This document shows positions 33,869 through 45,435 of a stretch of DNA of 64,000 nucleotides, in pieces. A program made the translations under genes and the position numbers. The stretch covers positions 18,499,001-18,563,000 of the forward strand of contig NC_134546.1 in NCBI RefSeq assembly GCF_050624435.1, in the 5' to 3' direction. How positions within the stretch are numbered: position 1 is the first letter of the stretch; each line of letters begins with the position of its first letter. Under the pieces are notes generated by a model that was given only the letters and a program-made list of their open reading frames with translations, was not told the DNA's origin and did not search any database. This DNA comes from Tenrec ecaudatus. Its lineage: Eukaryota > Chordata > Mammalia > Afrosoricida > Tenrecidae.

Positions 33869-36800
33869 GTGAGTGTCGTGGTTCCACCGTGTGCCGTAAG
33901 GGTAGCGCGCTCGAGCCTGGAACACGCGGTCCCTTGCTTTTGTCCCATGCCCAGAGTTGATTTTTATCAGAGCCCATCCTAGGCCCCACCCTTCTAGGTC
34001 ATACCCATCTATCCCCCCCTTTTTTTTCGGGTTCCCTCTTTGCTCTGTCTCTTCCCCACCCCCTTGGATATGGTTTCTCCCCAGATTGCCGTTAGTTTTG
34101 TTGCTTGTACGCCCCCAGTGCCTCCCACATTCGTTGCCTGCCTTTTTTGTCTCCCCTTTTAGAGCTTTTGATTTGGCCTTGGAGAATGGGGCGAGAGGGA
34201 GGCTTTGGCCATTGTTGCTTCCCCGTCACTGCATAGGAAACAGGACGGTACATTTTTCCCCCCTCAAAAGTATTGCTTTCTGCCGTTTTGAGATAGTTGC
34301 TCCAGGAGAGCTTCCGTTTGTCCCGGGCACTGGTGGGTTCGACTTTTTGTGGTCAAGGTTTATAAAGATCCGTGGCACTCACTCGTGTGCTTGTGATTTG
34401 CTAGACTCCAGGACGCACATCCTTTAAGCAGAAGAGCCCCAGGAAGAGCGTGGGAACGAAGAAGTAAGTGCGGTGTTGTGAGGTCCATTGATGACTGTGT
34501 CGCCAGCACAGTGCTTTGGAACTTGCTGTGGTGATGAAAATGTTTTTGCCTGCACCTAGGAGGGTAGCCAACGCAGGGTTGTTGAGCACTTGAAATATCG
34601 CCGAGGAGCTGGATTTTAGATTTTATTTACCTTTAATTTAAATTTTCACAAGCCACCTGTGGCTGGCTAGTAGCAGTTGGGAAAAGATAACTGAAAAGAA
34701 AATCCCAACCCACATTTTTATTGTTGAATAAACATTAAGCCCAGAATGCATCTCACAGGATCCCACAGCCACATGATTTTTTCCTCAGAGCTGCTGGTGG
34801 GCCAGAAACACTGATCTTTTGGGTGGCACTTGAGGCTGTTTAACCATTGTTTCACCAGGCAACTTAATTTCCTAATACAGTTAACCCAAAGTTATGCTAA
34901 TCTATTTCTGGGGAAATGGAGGGTTAGGGGATTTAAGCATTCCTGAGTCTACATTTTAAAAGAAGTGGCTCCCTGGTCCCAGAGGAAACATCCGTGATTT
35001 ACATACTTTTCTGAAAGACCAAAATTCCAAAAGAAAAGGGAGGAGGGGAGCCTCTTCCCTTGTTTTCAGCTGGGAAAATGAAAACCTCTTAAGCAACTGC
35101 CAGTTGCTCTGTGGGAGGTAGAAAGAAAGGTTTTCTGCTTTGTTTAAGATTTACAGTCTGGGAATCCCACAGGGGCAGACCTATAGGTTTGCTACTACGA
35201 GTTGAACTTGACTTGATGGCGGGGAGTTTGCATTTTTGTGAAGAGCTCTGGTGGTGGTGACAGGTAATTGTTGGACTACTTACAAGGTTGGTGGTTCAAA
35301 TCCTCCAGCTGCTCTTCAGAAGAAAGACTAGGCTGACTGCTCCAGGAAAGGTTTACAACCTTGGAAACCATAGATAACGAGGTGGTGTGAGTTGGAATTG
35401 ACTCAGTGGCAGTGGGCATTTGAAGCTGCAGTAGGCCAAGCAAGCATTAGGCTGGTAACCAAAAGATGGGCATTTAGAAGCTCCCATCGGCGACATGAGG
35501 GGAAAAAGCTTCGATGAAAATTTAAAGCAGTCTGAAACTTCATGGAGTTGTTCTACTGTGTCCTATAGGGTAACTGTGGGTCTGAATCAACTTAAGGGCA
35601 GTGGGTTTTGTTTGGGTGTTTTCAATTTACATTTTCTCTTATGAGGGGTAGGTCCAAACTAAGTGCGTAGGAAGAAAACCCATTTTGGGGAAAAAGCATG
35701 AGTTAGAAAAATGGAACATATGACTCAGTGTGATTTCTTCAGACGTGGCCCATGAAGACATTCATGAACATAGGAAGAACTGATGCAAAATGGCTGTAAG
35801 AAATCCTCTAGTCAGTCTTCTTGCCTCCTAGAGGGTTTATTGAACGTGCTAATAAGCTTGTTTCTTGTTGAATTTGCCACACGTACAAAAAGCATTGGGT
35901 ACACAAAAGACAGCTTTGTGTTATCTTGTTGAGTTTCTTCCCCCCGTAATAGTTCTCATTATAGTTTTTCAAAGCACAACAAAGGAAGCATCTGGTTACT
36001 ACCTAGCTGCAGTTGTACCCGCAGGTTAATGAACACAGTATACATTAAGTAGTATTTGTTGAACTCTAAGAGCTATTGAAGTCTTTTCTGGTGGTCTGTA
36101 GATGCTTATATAGCACGAAGAGCTTCACCCAAAAACTATTTACTAGATGGTAGTTTTTAGGAATGCTCTGAATAGAAATCTTAATGTTTCATAAGAAATG
36201 GCCATAAGACTCCTTGAAATCCAAAGTATTTTACTGGAAGTGTGGGGAAGCTTCTTGGCAGTGTCAGTAAGGTATGAAGACTAGCTCTTATTGTTCTATG
36301 GACAACTCTAAATCTGTCTTCTGGAAAGGCCTTTTAAAAAGTTCATTAAAAAGTAGTTGGGAAAAAGACACCACATAATCAGACATAGGAGAGTAATGAG
36401 GGGTTCAAGAGACCACTGAGTGTTAAGAGAATGTAAGCGCTCATTTTCCCAGAGGTTCTTTGGTAATCCCGGCTTTGGGAACACAGCCCAGAAAGTAAAC
36501 AAGGTGCAGAAATTTCTAACCACAAAAAGCAATCCCCAACTTCTATATTTACCGGAGGACCTCTGGTGGCTTAGTGTACTGCTAATCAGAGTCAGTGGTT
36601 CCAACCCACCAGCTGTTCTACAGGAGAAAGATGAGGCTGTCTAGTCCTGTAAAGATTAAAAGTCTTGGAAATCCAAAGAGGCTCTTCTGCTCTGCCCTAT
36701 GAGTATCAACTTGGTGGCAGTGGGTTTGCGGTTTAGGTATGTTTAATTTGTTAGAAACCAAAAAGCAGAAGAATTTGTATTGTAAATCCCCAAGTTCCTA

Positions 36801-39800
36801 AGGTTCTTAAGTTAAGGTGACCAGATTTTAACATTGGTAAAGCGGGACACCATTGATAAAACTCATATCCTGGCGAAATAGCCACATGGCAGCCGAAAAC
36901 CATATACCCTAGCTTGTCGTGCATTCTTTCCAAAAATTGGGACTTTTTAAAAACGCCGCGGGACGCAGGAAAAATTGTTAAAAATCGGGACTGTCCCGCC
37001 AAAAGCGTGATGTCTGGTCTCCTTAAGTTCAAAAGGCTACCCAGAGGTACTTTGCTTGATTTTCATCATCTGCCTGGCCAAGTCACAGTAACTGACCACT
37101 ACTTGTATCGATGGGGGAAATAAACGCTAATACATGTCAAAATTCATGAAAACAAACAAAATAATAAATGAATTATAGCATGTGAATGCTCCTGCCAGTA
37201 GGAAAAAGGTGAACCCCACAGAAGCAAGTTTGTGCAGCAGGGGCTACTTAAGCTCTCGGTGTCGGCAAGGAACCATAAGGACACGGTTGGTTTTTACTGC
37301 AGCCCAGCATGGCGTCATAACCTTTCTCACGGAAGCATGAATACATTGGGTGTTTGGCCTGCTGAGGATGAGCAGTTTTCCCTTTCGGTGCCAGACTGAA
37401 GCTCGGAATGCAAATACAACTATAAAACTGTATTGAAAATATTGTCACTGTGGCCAATGACGGGGGGTGAAAAGTTACACGTGTAAACTTACACAGATGA
37501 GTTATACATAAAACTTACATAGATCATTGAAAGAATGCAGCCCTGGATGTCCCGAGACACTGCACAGGGCTGACTTGCAGCTGGGGCTCAGAGATGGTGG
37601 CCCCTCTTCAGAGGGGCGCAGGAGACTGCCGGTGCCCATCGCCATAGTCCAGAGAGCTCTGCCAACCTTTTCTATGGGTAACGATGTGGGAAAAATGGAA
37701 TGAAAATAGAATTTCCCACAAACCTTTCGCAGCCCCTTCAGATTAAAGGATGCCTTTGTTTAACTAGAAACCCCTTTTAGAAATGATCCATTCGTTTAAC
37801 ATTAAATGAATGATCTCTGCTGGCTGTGTAGAGATAATGTAGAAGGGAAGATAGCACAAGATATGTAATATGTGCTATGCACAAATTTAATGTTCATCTT
37901 GCGTTTAGGAAGCTAATGCAAGGGAGTTGTGCTGTTTTCTCGTACTCAAAGTTTGCTTTCTTGTACTCAAAAAGTTTGTCAAAATACAGCATTTTATTAA
38001 AAGATTTTATTGGGGGCTCTTAACAGCTCTTAGAACAATCTATACATCAATTGTATCAAGCATATTTGTACATACGTTGCCATCATTTTCTCAATGTTAC
38101 TTTCTTTTGAGCCCTTAGTATCAGCTCTTCTTTCCCTCCTTCCCCCCAACCTCAACACCTTGATAAAACTATATTCATATCTTACACCAACTGTCTCCCT
38201 TCCCTGTTCCGTTCCTTGGAGGTGGAGGTGGTGGGGGTGGAATAGGTCTATCATTGTGATCAGTTCCTTTTCCTCCCTTTCCTCCCCCCTACCCTCCTGG
38301 TATTGCTACTCCCATTCCTCTTTCTGTACTCCACTCCCTGAGCTCTTGTCTCTTATCTGTACCTGCCCACAGTGAAAGGCAGGACTGGGGTCATGATAGT
38401 GGGGGGTAAGGAAACCTCACAGAAACAGTAATGCGTTTCATTGGTGCTATACTGCGCCTTGGGTTTCTTTATCCATTCTTCTTCTGCTGGCCTTTTGGGC
38501 TGTTTTCAATTTCTTGCTATTGTGAACAGTGCTGCATTGAACATGGGTGTGCATATGTCTGTTTGAATTAGGATTCTTCTTTAGGGTATGTACCCAGAGA
38601 TATTGCTGGATTGTATGGAATTTATTCCTAGTTGGTTGAGGTAGTTGCCCTACTGCTTTCTACAGTGGTTATACATACAGTGGAAGAATTTTAGCCAGTG
38701 AAATGACATGGCCAGATAATTGTCCTTAGAAAGGTCACTTGTGGGGAAGCCAGCCCCCCACAACTAATCACAGGTTCAGTAAGCACAATTGTACAGTTAA
38801 GATATGTAAAGATTATGATAAAGTCATGGAGAGTAATAGTAAAATAAAGAAGTCAGAAACATTTCATGGTAGCATGCTCACCTCAGCTCCTCTTTGTGGT
38901 ACATGTGGAGATGGGACACGGGAGGGCTGGAGAGAGAGACCCAGTGCTAACCAAGGCTTATGTATCTGGGGACATACATGCCCCTTAATTACAGGTAAGA
39001 CATACATCACAAGAAGGGGTTACACAATAGGCAGTACAATAGAAGGGGAATATACAATGGGCTTAAGTGTAGCAGGAAGGGGATGAGCTAGGGGTGTAAT
39101 AGGAAGGGGAGGGAGTAGGGATATGTACATGTGACAAGGAGGGTGAACCCTAGATTCATACTGGTGGCCTAATCTTGGTCACCCTTGAGTGTGCTTGACC
39201 TCCCTGGGCTCTCCTTCAAGGAAATAATCTGTCCTTATCAGAGGGGAGTGGCCCTACTTCGGGTGGGACAGACTGCAGTCTGATTGCTTTAGATGACTGA
39301 TAACCCTTAGGGAGAATAACCTGGGACCTACTTTCCTTGAGCTCCAAGTGTATAGTCATTTACCATGTGTAAGAAGCCACTAAGTTTGGCGTATATTTGG
39401 GGGAGACAACTTGGGAGAAGTCTTTGTTTCCCACAGTCACTCAGTGTTGTGAGTGCTGAGACTATTTGTGTTACCTAAGAGAAGTGAAGGTGTGGTCTAA
39501 GATAAGAGGGGGCAATACAGGGAATGATAGATTGAGATGAGTAGGGATGAAGAAGGGAGGAACTACTGACTTTGTGGTTAGTAGGAGGGTGGGTGTCTGT
39601 GGGCTGGCTTCCTGCTTTGGCAGTCCTGTGACAGATGTTAGCATCATTCAGGGAATTAGGAATTTCTGGGTGAGGAGCCACATTTGGAACAAAGAAAAAT
39701 AGGCTTAGACTTTGGAGATCTGGTCTGAAATCCAGAATTGAGAGTCAGCAACTATAAAAAGTAATTGAAAATAAGTTCAAAATACAAATGCTGGCGAGGG

Positions 39801-42800
39801 TGCAGAGGGACTAGAACTCAGACATTGCTGATGGGGCTGTAAAACCGTGCAACCACTGGAAAACGGTGGCGGGTCATCAGACACCGAATAGAAATACCAT
39901 ATGACTCAGCAATTCCTCTACTTGAGATTTAATCTCAAGAAATGTAGAACACAGCATGAGCAGATATATAGTTAGAGCAGTATTCACTGGAGTGTCATTC
40001 AAGATATCAAGAAGATGGACACCGTCTAAAAGCCCGTCAGTGGGAGCTGAAACTTTGGTCTATGCACAAAATGGAGTACTATGCATAAAGGGTAACGATG
40101 AAACTGCACAATGTCTTAAGACGTAGTAGATGGATTTGGAGGACATTATTCTGAGTGAAGCCTACTCTCTTACTGCTATTGAGGCAATGCTGACTCAGAA
40201 ACCCTATAGGACAGGGTAGAACTACTCCTGCGGCTTTCGAGACTAACTTTACAGGACTAGAAAGCACCTTTCTAGTCCCCTCCTTAGGTGGTTTTCCAAC
40301 GGATGACCTTGCAGTTAGCATCTCAATGCACAGCTTTCCCTTAATAGACCTGTCGATTGATGGACTAAAAATTGAGCCACAGAGTGAGTTCAGTTCCACC
40401 AGGCTCGTTTTGATTAACAAGCCGTCTTTTTCATTATTTTGAATTGTGTTCCACTGTCCAGGATCTTCCAATAAATGATCGTTTGTCAGACAGCTGGTGG
40501 TAGTAGCTGAGGTCTGCAACTGGCGTCTGCATGAGCTGAGAGTGCTGGACTCATTGGGTCCCGTAGAAAACCCAGTCTCTTTGATTTTCATTACTCTTTC
40601 CTTTGGACAGAGAGAGGCCAATAGTTACACCTTAGATGGCTGTTCTTGAGCTTTGAAGACTCCAGTCACCATTCTCCTAAGTAGGAAGTAGATTTTAATT
40701 TGTGAACTGTTGTGCCAGTTGACCTTGGTGCCCTCTGAAACGATGGTCCTGACCCCAACACTGGCAGTTTTCAACCTGTGGGTCGCAACTTCTTTTGGGG
40801 GGGCGGGGATGTTGAGCAACCCTTTCATAGGGGTCGCCTGATTCATAGCAGTAGCAAACTTACAGTTATGAAGTAGCAATGAAAATTTTTATGGTGGGGG
40901 GGTCACCACAGCATGAGGAAGGTTGAGAACATCTGTGGGCCTACACTGTCCTGATCCCCTTTGCCCAGCAACTCATTCCACTAAGACGTTTGGCCTAGTT
41001 CTAAGGTTTTCATAACTTTGGCCCCTGTGTGCATCACCATATTCATGGATACATTTGCAACAGGTAAATGCCATGTACAAATATTCTGTCAGCCCAGTAT
41101 ATCTCTTTAGATATCTTCTCACTCTCCCACCCTGTGTATCGATTTATTTACTATCATTCAACCTTTGTGGCTTTCTATCCATGCATCTGTTCATAGATCA
41201 CTGTTATTCCAGGATTGTGTATAGACCCATATGTACTTCTGTTGCCTTAAACTCTGTGCCCCTTCTGTTATCTTTCCTTGCCATCTTCCCTCTTAGTGTG
41301 TATTGCCTTCCCCGTTACCAAGTCCTTGAAATCTGCCTGGCCTCCTATTTGGAAGCACTGTAATGACATCATTTCTTTTTACTTGGTCTTAATTACAGAA
41401 AGCTCTGGTTGGAGAACCAGTCTTGTAGGCTTATTTTACTTTGGATACTTCTGTGTCTGGGTTGACTTCTGGGTGTTACCATGTATGTTAATCCCAGGTT
41501 GTTATCTGCCATTGTTCTCTTTCTGAAGCATTTTCCTTAGTATTTTTTTTTTGTATGGTTAGTCTGGTTTTTACAAATTAGTTTCTATCTATCTGGAAAT
41601 TCTTGATCTTACTGTCATATGAGGGACAGTTTTACTGCATGTATGACTTGGTTGGCAGTATTTTTCTTTTAGAGTTTAATAGAGGTTATTCTATTACCTT
41701 CTTGCCTGCATGGTTTCTGCTGAGAAATCAAAGCTTAGTCTTATTGGTTCCCTTTATTAGGTAGTGTTTAATGTACCAGGCTGTTCTCAGGAGTCTTTGC
41801 CATCACTGGTTTTAGAAATTTGAATATGATAGGCTGTTGTGATTTTCTTTTGTGGTCAGCCCTGTTTGGAGTCTGCGCAGCTTCTCGAGTGCCTGTGTTC
41901 TCATCTTTCATGTTGTTAGGGAAACTTTTTTCCAACAACTGTTTGATAATTTTTCCTGCACATCTTTTTGCCTCTTCGAGTTCTGAAATTTCAAGCATAT
42001 GTAGGTTATTCTTTTTGATGATTGCACACAATTTTTAGATTGTTAAATATTTTTCTTTTATGCCGATGATTATTCTAGCAGATTAATATCTAGAAATTTG
42101 TCTTCAAGTCCACTAGTTTGCCTTCTGTGATTTTTTTTTCATGTACTATTTCTGAAATCTTAGCATTAATCTTCTGTATTTCTATTTTTGCTTGGTTTTT
42201 AATTTTAACTTACTTAGTTCTTGTAGTGTTTTCCTGAGTTCTTTTAAAAATTTTTCTTCGGTTTCATCTGCAGTGGTAAAGACTACTCTCTCAGTCTAAT
42301 ATTAAAGACCTTTCCCAGTCTGTTGAAAGTAACTAAATATCACGTGTGCGTAATTCTTTATTTGCTGCTCATCTACCATGGTTGAAGGTGAGTTTGGCTG
42401 GTGTTGACTGCTGTCTTTTACTGTTGGTCAGGAAGAACAGTGGAGAGTGGCCCCTGTCCAGTAGATAGGGCTGTAGGAGGTGCAGGTGTGACTGGACTGT
42501 GTGGGCAGTTATTATTTCCTATTGGGTGGAGCAAGACAAAAAGAAACAATCAAACTATAGCATAAATAAACAAATGAGCAAAAGCAGGCAAACAGCAAGA
42601 AAAAACTTAATATATAAAAAAGAAAGGGAAATAAAAACAAGGGGAAGAGGAAAAAATTGAGTAAAAAGCAAAATAGTAAAAAAAATTAAAAGAGATCAGG
42701 GGAAAAAAGAAATAGAAGAGAAGAAAAATGGCAATTAGAGAAAGGAAACTACATAATCTGTCCCCTTAAATTAGCGGTCAAGCCCTAACCCCACACCATT

Positions 42801-45386
42801 TTACAGAAGATTGAGATTAATCTGGTTTTTAGCAAGGAACCAAATACTCTGAAGTGCTACATGTTTGTTGAATTTCAAAGTAAAAGGCAGATTTCTGGAG
42901 AGAAGGGATTCCATAACCATAGTAGATGACATTGACTTACTTTCCAAGATGCTAGTCCTGCTGTTCATCTGTGCTGCGGATCTTACCTTGCCTGCTTTGA
43001 GAGGCAAGAAGAAGGCTGCCCTTGGAGATGTTTTCTCTGATCCAAGAAAGAAACTTGAAACTCAACATACCACCTCTGTTAATTCCTCTCAGCAACCCAG
43101 ATCTCTTCCCTGTCCTCAACAGCCAATGTCCCATTTCCTCAACTGACTCCCTGAAATCATGATAAAGAATAAAGGATGGCGGATGAAAGGTAGAATAAGA
43201 AGACTATCAAGACTGTTGAGCTACCTAGAATACCTCATACTTCATAGTTAACACTACTTATTGACCGACACACTGGCTGGTCTTGGGGATCAGAGTTCAG
43301 TTGTACCCTATAATACATTGATACAGGATAGCACCTGTCCTTCACCTGGAACTGAAGTATCTTGTTAGCTGAAAAAAAGACTAGCCTTAGAACTAGCTTC
43401 AGAGTCTAGGGAGGAAGCAAAGGCAGATGCATCAGACGAGGTCAAATAAGCAGTTCTTTTTCTTCTTTATTCTCACGGAAACCTTTAGTTATTGTCCCTC
43501 TGTCAGAAAAATAAAGAGGTCTGGACATAGCTTGTTAATGGATCCAGGGGTCTTCTGAAAAGTCGCACACTGTCCAAATCACTTTATCTGGTTTCTTCAC
43601 GGAATCCGGCAAAGGATGCCTAGTTGGGCTGTGAGTAGCAGTTTGCCTAGATTCCCCCATGCCACTGAGAGGATTTCAACTTGTAGTGGTTTTCTGAGAC
43701 TTTGTAAGTTTGTTTTTTTTTAAATCATTTTATTGGGGGTGCGTACAACTCTTATCACCATCCATCCATCCATCCATTGTGTCAAGCACATTTGTACATT
43801 TGTTGCCCTCATCCTCAAAACATTTGCTTTCTACTTGAGCCCTTGGTATCAGCTCCTCATTGTTTCCCCTCCATTTCTGCCTCCCCCTCATGAATCCTTG
43901 ATAATTTATAAATTATTTTGTCATGTCTTACGTTGTCTGATATCTCCCTTTACCCACTTTTCTGTTGTCTGTCCCCCAGGGAGGGGGTTGTGTGGAGATC
44001 CCCATGATCTGTTCCCCTTTCTACCCTACCTTTACCTCCACCCCCCTGGTATCGCCACTCTCGCCACTGGTTCTGAAGAATTCATCTGTCCTGGATTCCC
44101 TGTGTTTCCAGTTCCTATCTGTACCAGTGTATATCCCCTGGTCTAGCCGGATTTGTAAGGTAGAATTGGGATCATGATAGTGAGTGGTGAGGAAGCATTT
44201 AGGAACTAGAGGAAAGTTGTATGTTAAATCAGTGCTACACTGCACCTTGACTGGCTCCGTCTCTTCCCCGCGACCCTTCTGAAAGATGTCCAGTTTCCTA
44301 CAGATGGGCTTTGGGTCCCCACTCCCCCCTTATTCATAGTGATATGATTTTTTTATCCTTTGATGCCTGATAACTGATCCCAGAGAAGCTTGGAAGTGTG
44401 CAGTCCACCACTTACCAGCAGCACCACCAGGGCTCCTTGTGTCAGATCAGCAAATGTGCTGCTGAGATTCCGACCTCAGTTCTATTGATGTTATTACCAG
44501 GCTTCTTTGCATTTTGAGTATCATCTTAAAATATAAATTAATTGACAGCCTTTGTCCAAACCCGCCTCTGTAACGTGTCTCTTTGTCATTAGTAGCAAGA
44601 ACCAGTGCTCCATAAAGGATAATAGTTTCCAGTACACTATCCCTCACGATGACTCCTTCAGTGGTTCATCATCTGCCTCTTCCTGTGAAGCAATCAACGA
44701 TTTTCCAACATCCTTCCGAAAATCTGCCACCTACTTGAAGAAGGTTAGAAGGATCAACCCCCCTGCTGCTTCCCGTGTTGAAGGTACTAGTTTTGATATC
44801 TTATTCCAAAGACCAGAGGACTCTAAAGTTGCATTTGAAGTAGTTCCTGTAAAAAGTGCTAAAAGTACTCAACGACCCATATGTGTGCCTCATTAATGAT
44901 TAAACATTGTTTAGGTGTTAGGCCAACTCATTGTTAACTTTGTGAGCCATTCCTTTGTTTTGCAGAGTGAAATTCTGATCTTACTCCTTTATTCACAGTA
45001 TCAGTCTTTTCATAAGATCGGAACGTTCCCCTCATTTTTCTAGTTTGTCCTTTGGTTAAAGGCGTAAGGGTTATTCTGGGTAGAATATTCTTGGTGGTCC
45101 TAGTCTCAAGAGCTCTTGATTCTTTTGCTTCACTGTTGACCCCAAATCAAGATTCTAAATAGCACACTACCTGTGAGTTCTTACCCATTCAGGAGGTTCA
45201 AGAGGAAGAGCCATACAAAGGGAAAGATTGAATTGGATCATTCAATGAAAATGTTCTCTATACCAACTTCCCTTAAAAATTCAAACAATTTCTGTGAGGT
45301 GCCTCTTTACTGTGCCCTTTCCTTTGGATGGTTTTGTGAGTAGTATTTTTCAAGGCAGATCCTGATGTTCATTTACAAATCATACT

Positions 45387-45435
<49 letters not shown>

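Larger units (their letters stand above)
33360..33925 (+). promoter_or_regulatory. ZNF512: CpG island promoter of ZNF512
   Basis: The one strongly GC- and CpG-rich stretch in the window. It has several GC boxes (gggggcggggggc near 33421 and multiple ccgcccc runs), no TATA box, a palindromic E-box and two ETS-type sites, and it covers the ATG of exon 1. This is the normal look of a housekeeping promoter. The start site was not pinned, but the ETS sites suggest about 33680-33790. Confidence 0.85.

Noticed and set aside
33337-33948. Long antisense frames (up to 203 codons) over the CpG island
   Set aside because: GC-rich DNA has few stops by chance. No splice sites or family resemblance.
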